In this document: positions 1 through 5,579 of the stretch, piece after piece
How the letters are laid out: every line of letters starts with the position of its first letter
Numbering within the stretch: the first letter of the stretch is position 1
Source: Tannerellaceae bacterium
Lineage (GTDB): Bacteria > Bacteroidota > Bacteroidia > Bacteroidales > Tannerellaceae
DNA length: 5,689 nt
Reading direction: 5' to 3'
NCBI GenBank assembly: GCA_031267205.1
Contig: JAIRZN010000116.1
Coordinates: 1 to 5,689, forward strand
Made by a program: the position numbers and the translations under genes
Notes under the pieces: generated by a model
What the model was told of the DNA's origin: nothing
The model's database searches: none
Seen by the model: only the letters and a program-made list of their open reading frames with translations

Positions 1-507
1 CGTCACGTCGCCCGCCACGCCGGCGAAGGAGGCGACAAGCCGCGCCGGGTCGTCAAATCCGCCCGCATAGCGGCTCGCCTCTTCCACGCTTAGCATACGC
101 GCGCCGGCCCATGCCATCGGGTTGAGCGGCGTCTCCTTGTCGGTCTTCGGCCTGACGACGATTTCGTCCAGCGTCCGTATGTTTTCCTTCATCGAGATTT
201 CCAGCACGGTTTCCTTAGCCGGCGAGGCCATCACTTCGCGAATCACCGCCGGCTCGTACCCGATATACGAGGCTTGGATGTTATAACGCCCGACCGGCAA
301 CGACGGCAGGTTGAACGCCCCGATAGAATCGGTTGTCGTACCCGTTGCCGGATTGGTATTCAATATTATCACTGTGACGTAGGGCAAGGCCTGCCCCGAT
401 GCCGCGTCAATGACTGTGCCACGGATGTTCCCGCCCGTCTGTGCAGCCGTTCCTGCGGATAGCGTAAAGAGCGCGATTGCGTATAAAACTGGGATTTGTT
501 TCTTCAT
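1..507 (-). CDS. TonB-dependent receptor, N-terminal part (runs off left edge)
   Basis: Reading leftward from the ATG at 507-505, the frame stays open for 169 codons to the window edge, so only the N-terminus is present. Residues 1-22 form a signal peptide (MKKQ, hydrophobic core, AGTAAQ). Residues about 26-107 are a carboxypeptidase-regulatory-like beta-sandwich: GTVIDAASGQALPYVTV at 30-46, a DSIGAFNLPSLPVGRYNI block at 60-77, then SYIGYEP. Residues 113-120 (LDEIVVRP) resemble the Ton box that contacts TonB. From about 130 the NPMAWAGARMLSVEEASRYAGG segment and FDDPARLVASFAGVAGD look like the start of a plug domain. By family, this is an outer-membrane active transporter powered by TonB-ExbBD; the substrate cannot be told because plug and barrel are missing. 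The domain order suits shorter Bacteroidetes receptors as well as SusC-like ones. No Shine-Dalgarno precedes the start; the signal peptide directly after it supports this ATG. Confidence 0.93.
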   Translation of the reverse strand, partial: MKKQIPVLYAIALFTLSAGTAAQTGGNIRGTVIDAASGQALPYVTVIILNTNPATGTTTDSIGAFNLPSLPVGRYNIQASYIGYEPAVIREVMASPAKETVLEISMKENIRTLDEIVVRPKTDKETPLNPMAWAGARMLSVEEASRYAGGFDDPARLVASFAGVAGDVT

Positions 508-531
508 GTACTGATTCTTTGATTATATTTG
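499..531 (+). promoter_or_regulatory. Predicted promoter for the CBS protein-nadK pair
   Basis: TATATTTG at 524-531 matches the Bacteroidetes -7 box TAnnTTTG exactly. A TTTC at 499-502, 21 bp upstream, is a one-mismatch -33 box (TTTG); a perfect TTTG at 495-498 is too far away at 25 bp. Transcription would start near 538, giving a leader of about 17 nt before the ATG at 555. The -33 region lies inside the signal-peptide codons of the divergent receptor gene. This is a consensus match only. Confidence 0.5.
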
Positions 532-546
532 CCTGAATAATTGAGA

Positions 547-576
547 CAAATGTAATGTTATTAATGTTAAGACAAG
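547..576 (-). promoter_or_regulatory. Predicted promoter for the TonB-dependent receptor
   Basis: On the minus strand, TACATTTG (547-554) matches TAnnTTTG exactly. A CTTG at 573-576, 18 bp further upstream, is a weak -33 box. The predicted start near 540 leaves a leader of about 33 nt before the receptor ATG at 507. The box ends one base before the ATG of the plus-strand CBS gene, and its -33 region lies within that gene's first codons. It faces the plus-strand promoter at 499-531, so the two may exclude each other. Confidence 0.42.
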
Positions 577-1223
577 ATTTCATATCGAAGAACTTCCCAG
601 CCTTGGAGAAATCCGCAGCCGCCGCCCAGGCGTTGTCCGTGATGAGCGATTTGAAGACGAAGCATCTTCCGGTCGTCGACGGCGGCGCGTACATAGGATT
701 GTTGGCCGAGAAAGATTTGTTGGCGGAGCCTGATGCGGATGCGCTCGCCTGCGATATGATTTCGCAGAAGATAAACGTCGGCCCGTCGGCGGATGTGCAC
801 GAGACGGTTGCGCTGATGATGCGTCACCATCTGACAGTTCTTCCGGTAGTATCGCCGGAAGGCAATTACATGGGAGCGATTACTCGCGACGGCGTCTTGG
901 ATGCGCTCGCAGCCCTTTGCAACATCGAAGCAGCCGGCAGCGTCGTCGTCCTTGAGCTTCAGCCGCGCGACTACGCCCTGTCCGACATCGCCCGCATCAT
1001 AGAAGCTAACAACGCGCACGTCCTGAGCCTGCTCTCGGAGACGGACAAGGAGACGGGACAACTCGTCATTACGATTAAAACAGATCTCGAAGACGCCACG
1101 CCTATCGCCCGCAGCTTTGAGCACTTTAATTACGCCGTGCGCCATCACTCCATGCGCACGGACGCGGACACGGAAGTAATTCAACGCCGGATTAACGAAT
1201 TGTTGCACTACATTAATATATAA
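555..1223 (+). CDS. CBS-domain protein with C-terminal ACT-like domain
   Basis: A 222-residue soluble protein without signal peptide or membrane segment. Residues about 5-57 and 66-120 are two CBS repeats, each with the typical hydrophobic-LPVV strand (HLPVVDGGAYIGLL at 37-50; LTVLPVVSPEGNYMGAIT at 93-110). The usual G-h-x-T/S-x-x-D nucleotide loop is imperfect in both: GLLAEKD has Ala for Thr/Ser, and GAITRDG has its Asp one place early. Residues about 128-197 (SVVVLELQPRDYALSDIARIIEANNAHVLSLL onward, read in parts) have the strand-helix-strand order of an ACT domain, a layout like AcuB-type proteins. By family, CBS pairs bind adenosine nucleotides and ACT domains bind amino acids; the real ligand is unknown. 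It lies 7 bp before NAD kinase and is probably cotranscribed, so a link to NADP supply is an inference. The ATG at 564 is an alternative start that would remove three residues. Confidence 0.88.
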   Translation: MLLMLRQDFISKNFPALEKSAAAAQALSVMSDLKTKHLPVVDGGAYIGLLAEKDLLAEPDADALACDMISQKINVGPSADVHETVALMMRHHLTVLPVVSPEGNYMGAITRDGVLDALAALCNIEAAGSVVVLELQPRDYALSDIARIIEANNAHVLSLLSETDKETGQLVITIKTDLEDATPIARSFEHFNYAVRHHSMRTDADTEVIQRRINELLHYINI

Positions 1224-1226
1224 GGA
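1221..1226 (+). promoter_or_regulatory. Shine-Dalgarno-like site for nadK
   Basis: TAAGGA combines the stop codon of the CBS gene with an AAGGA motif four bases before the nadK ATG at 1231. The other starts in this window have no such motif, so it helps fix the nadK start and suggests translational coupling of the pair. Confidence 0.55.
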
Positions 1227-1230
1227 TACG

Positions 1231-2100
1231 ATGAAAGCAGGCATTTTCGGTAGCGTATACCGTGTAGAGAAGCAGACGCTTGTCAAACGTTTGTTCGAGA
1301 AGCTGACAGCGATGGAAGCAAGGATATTTGTCGACCGCGACTTCTACGCTTTCCTCGGCGACGCCTGGGGCTTCAGCCCTGTTGTCGACGGCATACTTGA
1401 GGGCGACGTATTCGATCTCGACCTGGCCATAAGCGTCGGCGGCGACGGCACCTTCCTAAAGACCGCCGCGCGCATCAACAAGCAGGGAATCCCGATACTT
1501 GGAATAAACACCGGACGGCTCGGCTTCCTCGCCGATGTCGGCAGCCACGAATTGGACGATACTCTCGACGAAATATTCAAGAATTACTACCGCACCGAAG
1601 AACGCATCCTGCTCAAGCTGCATACACAGGAACGCCTTTTCGCCGGCTACAATTACGCCCTCAACGAAATCGCCGTCCTCAAGCGCGACACATCCTCAAT
1701 GATAACCATACACGCGCATGTCGACGACGACTTCCTCGCCTCCTACCAGGCCGACGGACTGATCGTAGCCACGCCGACAGGCTCAACGGCATACTCGATG
1801 AGCGTCAACGGCCCGATCATAGTCCCGCAAAGCAACTCGCTCGTAATAAGTCCCATCGCCCCGCACTCGCTCAACGTCCGCCCCCTCGTCATCCCCGACA
1901 CATCAGTAATTACGCTGAAGATAGAAAGCCGCAACGATCACATCCTGGTAGCCCTCGACGGCCATTCGGAAGTCATACCCTCAGGCATCCTCATCACAAT
2001 CAGCAAAGCCGATTACACCGCCCGCATCATCAAACGCCATAACCAAACATTCTACAAAACCCTTCGCGACAAACTGATGTGGGGCGCCGATGTGCGGTAG
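1231..2100 (+). CDS. nadK: NAD kinase
   Basis: A 289-residue cytoplasmic enzyme of the ATP-NAD kinase family (nadK/ppnK), of usual length. It phosphorylates the 2'-hydroxyl of NAD to make NADP, the only de novo route to NADP in bacteria. The hallmark GGDGT lies at residues 70-74 within SVGGDGTFLKTAAR, followed by GINTGRLGFLAD at 91-102, the ALNE of the NAD-binding site at 143-146, the ADGLIVATPTGSTAYS block at 174-189, the SPIAPHSL strand at 207-214 and LDGH at 242-245. All key family motifs are intact, with no frameshift. The start at 1231 is supported by the AAGGA just before it and by the beta-strand MKAGIFGSVY that begins the Rossmann-like domain. It follows the CBS-ACT protein by 7 bp, suggesting an operon from the promoter near 524-531. 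No terminator sits directly after the stop; the first one is about 200 bp downstream (2303-2341). Confidence 0.97.
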   Translation: MKAGIFGSVYRVEKQTLVKRLFEKLTAMEARIFVDRDFYAFLGDAWGFSPVVDGILEGDVFDLDLAISVGGDGTFLKTAARINKQGIPILGINTGRLGFLADVGSHELDDTLDEIFKNYYRTEERILLKLHTQERLFAGYNYALNEIAVLKRDTSSMITIHAHVDDDFLASYQADGLIVATPTGSTAYSMSVNGPIIVPQSNSLVISPIAPHSLNVRPLVIPDTSVITLKIESRNDHILVALDGHSEVIPSGILITISKADYTARIIKRHNQTFYKTLRDKLMWGADVR

Positions 2101-2116
2101 GGATTAAGAGTAAGTG

Positions 2117-2217
2117 TGACGAAGAATGTTTATTTTCGAATATGGTTTCACTGATTTTTCGCCGTCACGGATAAAACAATTAACTTTGCGCCTGTTGATA
2201 GTTGCCTGACGAAGAAT
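2117..2217. repeat. 11-bp direct repeat TGACGAAGAAT, two copies 90 bp apart
   Basis: TGACGAAGAAT occurs at 2117-2127 and 2207-2217. Each copy is followed by GCCGTCA (2161-2167 and 2223-2229), so each TGACG can pair with a downstream CGTCA: loops of 41 nt in the first case and 13 nt in the second. The pattern looks like a partial duplication or two related stem-loops. No function is known to me. Confidence 0.6.
2157..2188 (+). promoter_or_regulatory. Predicted promoter inside the nadK-lyase gap
   Basis: TAACTTTG at 2181-2188 is an exact match to the Bacteroidetes -7 box TAnnTTTG. The -33 position, 20 bp upstream at 2157-2160, reads TTTC, one mismatch from TTTG. Transcription would start near 2195 and meet the terminator at 2303-2341 before reaching the lyase gene. 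Confidence 0.45.
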
Positions 2218-2341
2218 CCAACGCCGTCATCATGCCGGCTGAACACAAGAAATAAGTAAAGTGCGACAAACGGTAACCATTCACTCATTGTTCACTTCAA
2301 CGGAAGGCTCCCGGCTTTGGACGGGGGCCTTCTCATTTTTT
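2195..2341 (+). ncRNA. Candidate small RNA or processed nadK 3' UTR
   Basis: The stretch is bounded by a consensus promoter box just upstream and a strong intrinsic terminator at its end, giving a transcript of about 145-150 nt with no credible reading frame. Possible internal pairings are TGACG/CGTCA (2207-2211 with 2225-2229) and TGAACA/TGTTCA (about 2240-2245 with 2289-2294). I do not recognise the SRP RNA, tmRNA or RNase P signatures in it. The alternative is that it is only the 3' untranslated tail of the nadK transcript. The 5' end is estimated. Confidence 0.3.
2303..2341 (+). terminator. Intrinsic terminator
   Basis: GAAGGCTCCCG (2303-2313) pairs with CGGGGGCCTTC (2322-2332) over 11 bp with one T-G wobble and an 8-nt loop. 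A run of six T follows at 2336-2341. It ends either the CBS-nadK transcript or a separate small RNA, and insulates the lyase gene from upstream transcription. Confidence 0.88.
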
Positions 2342-2440
2342 AGGAAACGCCTGTTAGCTTACGGCTAAAAACCTCGCGCTAAGAAATCGTTCTGAAATGA
2401 AAAGAAAGCGGATATGATATAGATGTATAAATGTTTTTCG

Positions 2441-2448
2441 TACTTTCG
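2441..2448 (+). promoter_or_regulatory. Weak candidate -7 box for the lyase gene
   Basis: TACTTTCG differs at one base from TAnnTTTG and would give a leader of about 85 nt before the ATG at 2539. No TTTG lies at the matching -33 distance, so the assignment is tentative. The same variant (TTCG for TTTG) occurs in the predicted esterase promoter. Confidence 0.3.
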
Positions 2449-2538
2449 CGCAGTTTTCAAGTGAAACGTGGTTTTTTAAAGCTAAATGATAAGGATTAAA
2501 AGAATAACATAACTTACTAAAAAAAACAATTTGTTACT

Positions 2539-4005
2539 ATGAGTAAAGAAAGTCCTGTGAAGGTGAAATTCTACAACGGCGAGGATATACCGTTGGAGTT
2601 ACACAAAGTTCGCGTCGTACAGAAACTCAACTTAGTTCCCATCGAACGGCGTCTTGAGGCCTTGAATGAAGGCGGGTTTAATACATTCAGATTAAACACT
2701 AAGGATGTTTTCTTAGATATGCTTACCGATAGCGGGACAAATGCGATGAGCGATATGCAGGTCTCGGCTATGATGCATGCCGACGATGCTTATGCCGGTT
2801 CGCAGAGTTTTTTCCGCCTCCAGAAAGCGGTTGAAGACGTGCTGAAGAAAAAGTATTACCTGCCCGTCCATCAGGGGCGTGCGGCGGAAAATATCCTCGC
2901 CTGCGCTTATGTCAAGAAGAAGGGAGACTTGATTCCGATGAATTATCACTTCACGACGGCCCTCGCGCTTATCACGCAATACGGCGGGCGTGTGGTGGAA
3001 CTGCTTTACGACGAGGCTTTCAATATATCCTCCGACCATCCTTTCAAGGGCAATATGAACGTCGAGAAGCTCGACGAGGCGATACGTGAAACGGGCGTCG
3101 AGAACATACCCTTCATCCGTATGGAGGCGTCGACCAACCTTATCGGCGGGCAGCCTTTCTCGATAGCCAACCTCCGCGAAGTGCGCCGCGTAGCCGATAA
3201 GTACGGCCTGCGCATCGTCCTTGACGCCAGCTTGCTCGGCGAGAACGCCTACCTCATCATTCAGCGCGAGCCTGAGTTTAAGGACGCTTCGATGGAGGAT
3301 GTGATCGCAATAATGACCGGCCTGTCCGACATAGTCTACTTCTCGGCCCGCAAACTCAGCTCCTCGCGCGGCGGTGGCATATGCACGGGCGAGCTTAAGA
3401 TATATCGCGAACTCGAAGCCCTGTTGCCGCTATTCGAGGGCTTCCTTACCTACGGCGGCATATCGGTCAGGGAGATAGAGGCGATGGCCGTAGGCTTGTA
3501 CGAGACGCTCGACGAGACGATGATAAGCCAAAGCCCCCAGTTTATCGCCTATTTAGTCAATGCCCTCACGTCACAGGGCGTGCCTATGGTGACGCCTCCC
3601 GGAGTGCTCGGCGCGCATGTCGACGCTATGCGCTTCTGCTCGCATATTCCGCAGACGCAATATCCGGCCGGTTCGCTGGCTACGGCCTTCTTCCTCGTCG
3701 CCGGCGTCAGGGGTATGGAGAGGGGATCAATATCCAACCAGCGTGACGAGGAGGGTAATGAGACGTATGCCGACATGGAGCTGCTGCGCCTTGCGGTGCC
3801 GCGACGGGTCTTTACGCTTTCGCAAATAAAATATGTGATTGACCGCCTTGTGTGGCTGCATGAAAACCGCGAGTTGATAGGCGGCCTTAGGTTTGTGTAC
3901 GAGCCTCCGGTGCTGAGGTTCTTTATGGGCGGGCTGGAGCCGGTGTCGGACTGGCCGGAGCGATTGATAGCAAAGTTCAAGGAGGATTTCGGCGACAGTT
4001 TGTAA
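2539..4005 (+). CDS. Tryptophanase/tyrosine phenol-lyase family PLP enzyme, substrate uncertain
   Basis: A 488-residue cytoplasmic beta-eliminating lyase of the fold-type I PLP family. Known members split tryptophan or tyrosine to pyruvate, ammonia and indole or phenol. Seen in order: LTDSGTNAMSD (62-72), DDAYAGS with Tyr85 (TPL Tyr71), HQGRAAEN with Arg114 (111-118), HFTT (137-140), TNLIGGQP (199-206), the PLP-binding Asp229, the Schiff-base lysine Lys272 in FSARK, GVRGMERG (389-396), LRLAVPRRVFT with carboxylate-binding Arg417, and VYEPPVLRFF (453-462). Arg395 in MERG matches TPL Arg381, and tryptophanases have Ile there, so the ring pocket looks TPL-like. Oddities: the Arg after the PLP Asp (TPL Arg217) is Leu232; the residue after the catalytic Lys is Leu, not Asp; Arg277 sits at the cation-site Asn262. 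It is longer than TPL (456) at both ends. An automated label would probably be tryptophanase; I am sure of the family, not of the substrate. It appears monocistronic, between two terminators. Confidence 0.93.
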   Translation: MSKESPVKVKFYNGEDIPLELHKVRVVQKLNLVPIERRLEALNEGGFNTFRLNTKDVFLDMLTDSGTNAMSDMQVSAMMHADDAYAGSQSFFRLQKAVEDVLKKKYYLPVHQGRAAENILACAYVKKKGDLIPMNYHFTTALALITQYGGRVVELLYDEAFNISSDHPFKGNMNVEKLDEAIRETGVENIPFIRMEASTNLIGGQPFSIANLREVRRVADKYGLRIVLDASLLGENAYLIIQREPEFKDASMEDVIAIMTGLSDIVYFSARKLSSSRGGGICTGELKIYRELEALLPLFEGFLTYGGISVREIEAMAVGLYETLDETMISQSPQFIAYLVNALTSQGVPMVTPPGVLGAHVDAMRFCSHIPQTQYPAGSLATAFFLVAGVRGMERGSISNQRDEEGNETYADMELLRLAVPRRVFTLSQIKYVIDRLVWLHENRELIGGLRFVYEPPVLRFFMGGLEPVSDWPERLIAKFKEDFGDSL

Positions 4006-4033
4006 TCTTTTACAGACGGATGTATTACAGTAT

Positions 4034-4070
4034 AACTCCGGGGATGAGCAGGCGCCGTCCCCGGAGTTCT
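4034..4070. terminator. Intrinsic terminator shared by the convergent lyase and esterase genes
   Basis: AACTCCGGGGATG (4034-4046) pairs with CGTCCCCGGAGTT (4056-4068), a 13-bp stem with one T-G wobble and a 9-nt loop. The plus-strand side is followed by TTCTTGTTT, a fair U-rich tail; the minus-strand tail (TTATACTGTAAT) is weaker. It lies in the 77-bp gap between the two stop codons and probably works in both directions, best for the plus strand. Confidence 0.85.
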
Positions 4071-4082
4071 TGTTTATGCCGC

Positions 4083-5498
4083 TTACCAGTTATCCGTGCG
4101 GAAGGACGATACGGGCAGGTTGCCTTCTACCGTATATAGCTCGGTCGCCGATGTATCGTCGAAACAATATCTTACGGCTACGGGCGCGGCTACTTGAGGT
4201 GAAAAGACATAGATTTTGTCCGACAGCAGGGCTGCTTTAGCGTCATAGAAACGTTTATCACTGCCTGCGACTTTGAAGTTCAGCAGTTCCTTGCCCTTGC
4301 CGGTCAGGCCCGACGAGGAGCCGAACATATCGAAGGAGATAATCGCTACGCGACCTTCTATCTCTACCGACTTCATTTCGGGGCTACGGTGATGCACCTT
4401 TTCCATTCCATAAGTTTTGGCTAAGGCCCATAGCGCCATACGTTCGCCGGCGTCTTTTTTCTTCGGAGGATGGATACCGTCAGGCGATTCGGCATCCATC
4501 AGCACAGCCATTCCCGTGTTCGGCGTCGTCATGCCTTTGGCCTGAGCTTCGCGGATGTATCCCGAATTACGTCCGCCGCCATAGTTATACGGCGCTATCT
4601 GGCAGTAGTAGAAGGGAAATTCACCGACTTTCCATATCTCGCGCCATCCGCGAACCATTTGGTCAAACATTTTCACGTATAGTTCAGGTTCGTCCCTGTT
4701 CGATTCGCCTTGATACCAAATCGCCCCGCGTATGCCGTACCCGGCGATGGGCTTTATCATGCCGTTGTAAAGGACTGCCGGCGAGCCGTTCGCTATCTTA
4801 ATATCTGCGTCGGTTGCAGGGATGGGCTTTTCGGGAATATCTTTCAATGATTCGGGAGTCATCCAAGCTTCTATGCGCGAACCTCCCCAGCTTGTATTAA
4901 TCAAGCCGACGGGCGTATCTAAGGCCTGGTTGAGTAGACGGCCGAAGAAATAACCGGTCGCCGTAAAATTAGGTACAGTCTGAAGGTTGGCGACTTCCCA
5001 TGCGCCCGTGCAATCGTCCTGCGGCGTTGTGGTTGACGACTGCCTCAGCGTGAAGCAGCGGATGCCTGGGTTGTAGGAGTGGGCTATGGCGTCGGGCCCG
5101 CCTTCGACGGGTTGAAGGTAATAGCCCTTCATCGGCATTTCCATATTAGATTGGCCCGAACATATCCATACTTCGCCTATGAGTACGTTCTTCAGCGATA
5201 CGGGCGTTCCGTCGCTTACCGTCAGTGTGTACGGGGTATAGCTCGCCTGTGGCGTCAGGATCTTCAGTTCCCAGTATCCTTTGCCGTTGCTGGCGGCGGT
5301 ATAGCTTTTATCGTCCCACGAACATGTGACCGTTACGTTTGAATTGGCCTTCGCCCAGCCCCATACGGATGCTTGCGATTGCTGTTGCAGTACCATATTG
5401 TCGCTAAAGATTGCGGGCAGCCTTATTTCCGCTTTCGCAGGCGCGCTTGCGAGTGATACGGACAGGAGGAGTAGTAAAACTTGTGTTGCTCTTTTCAT
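4083..5498 (-). CDS. Secreted sialate O-acetylesterase (SGNH/SASA family)
   Basis: A 471-residue exported esterase. Residues 1-23 are a signal peptide with a leucine-rich core and an AKA cleavage site before Glu24; no lipobox cysteine, so probably periplasmic or secreted soluble. A beta-sandwich-like N-terminal part (LPAIFSDNMVLQQQ at 27-40, VWGWA at 45-49) precedes the catalytic domain. Its conserved blocks are GEVWICSGQSNMEMPM (108-123) with the nucleophile Ser117 in GQSN, LINTSWGGSRIEAWM (199-213), AIWYQGESNRDEP (259-271), and DGIHP (340-344) with Asp340 and His343 as the other catalytic residues. All triad positions are present. By family, it removes O-acetyl groups from sialic acids; close relatives in Bacteroidetes act on acetylated xylan or other glycans, so the true substrate is open. 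No other sialic-acid or xylan gene lies in the window. The ATG at 5498 is chosen because the signal peptide starts there. A hairpin terminator follows the stop. Confidence 0.93.
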   Translation of the reverse strand: MKRATQVLLLLLSVSLASAPAKAEIRLPAIFSDNMVLQQQSQASVWGWAKANSNVTVTCSWDDKSYTAASNGKGYWELKILTPQASYTPYTLTVSDGTPVSLKNVLIGEVWICSGQSNMEMPMKGYYLQPVEGGPDAIAHSYNPGIRCFTLRQSSTTTPQDDCTGAWEVANLQTVPNFTATGYFFGRLLNQALDTPVGLINTSWGGSRIEAWMTPESLKDIPEKPIPATDADIKIANGSPAVLYNGMIKPIAGYGIRGAIWYQGESNRDEPELYVKMFDQMVRGWREIWKVGEFPFYYCQIAPYNYGGGRNSGYIREAQAKGMTTPNTGMAVLMDAESPDGIHPPKKKDAGERMALWALAKTYGMEKVHHRSPEMKSVEIEGRVAIISFDMFGSSSGLTGKGKELLNFKVAGSDKRFYDAKAALLSDKIYVFSPQVAAPVAVRYCFDDTSATELYTVEGNLPVSSFRTDNW

Positions 5499-5540
5499 AA
5501 GACAGGGGTGTTTAGTGTAATTACTGATTTATTAAAGTGA

Positions 5541-5572
5541 TGCGAATGTATACAGAACAATTGACATTCGCA
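5541..5572. repeat. 9-bp perfect inverted repeat over the esterase promoter
   Basis: TGCGAATGT (5541-5549) and ACATTCGCA (5564-5572) are perfect reverse complements separated by 14 bp. The left arm covers most of the predicted -7 box and the right arm touches the -33 box. Half-sites spaced by 23 bp, about two helical turns, are suited to a dimeric DNA-binding regulator. An operator is therefore plausible but not shown. Confidence 0.6.
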
Positions 5573-5574
5573 AA
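5543..5574 (-). promoter_or_regulatory. Predicted promoter for the esterase gene
   Basis: On the minus strand a perfect TTTG (5571-5574) is followed after exactly 20 bp by TACATTCG (5543-5550), one base off TAnnTTTG. This is the best spaced promoter pair in the window. Transcription would start near 5536 and leave a leader of about 37 nt before the ATG at 5498. Confidence 0.6.
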
Positions 5575-5579
5575 TATTT

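Larger units (their letters stand above)
2101..2538. other. 438-bp intergenic region between nadK and the lyase gene
   Basis: No convincing protein gene is present. The longest frames noticed are a 7-codon one from ATG 2232 and a 22-codon one at 2431-2499; neither has a ribosome site or family signature. The left part (2101-2300) holds an 11-bp direct repeat and an exact -7 promoter box at 2181-2188. An intrinsic terminator ends at 2341. A small hairpin TTAGC/GCTAA (2354-2358 with 2364-2368) follows it. The right part (2400-2538) is AT-rich leader for the lyase gene, with an A-rich run at 2519-2527 close before the start. Confidence 0.75.

Noticed and set aside
567..1286. Long minus-strand open frame of 239 codons across the CBS gene
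   Set aside because: It is antisense to a protein with clear CBS and ACT-like motifs, its translation is rich in Arg, Val and His with no recognisable fold, and it has no promoter or ribosome site.
2232..2255. 7-codon frame MPAEHKK in the intergenic region
   Set aside because: Too short, with no ribosome site, no regulatory codon pattern and no overlap with a structure that would suggest attenuation.
2195..2341. Assignment of the candidate RNA to 6S, SRP RNA or tmRNA
   Set aside because: Its 5' and 3' ends do not pair as in 6S RNA, no SRP tetraloop domain or tRNA-like acceptor end is visible, and the 3' end is simply a terminator.
2354..2368. TTAGC/GCTAA hairpin as a second terminator
   Set aside because: A 5-bp stem without a T-rich tail is too weak, and the strong terminator ends only 13 bp before it.
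2431..2499. 22-codon frame upstream of the lyase as a TnaC-like leader peptide
   Set aside because: The frame has no Trp codon and no ribosome site. The single TGG nearby (about 2470) lies in another frame that has no ATG, GTG or TTG start.
3549..3980. Minus-strand open frame of 143 codons inside the lyase gene
   Set aside because: The plus strand encodes the conserved C-terminal half of the lyase with its carboxylate-binding Arg; the antisense translation is low-complexity Ser/Arg/Pro with no domain.
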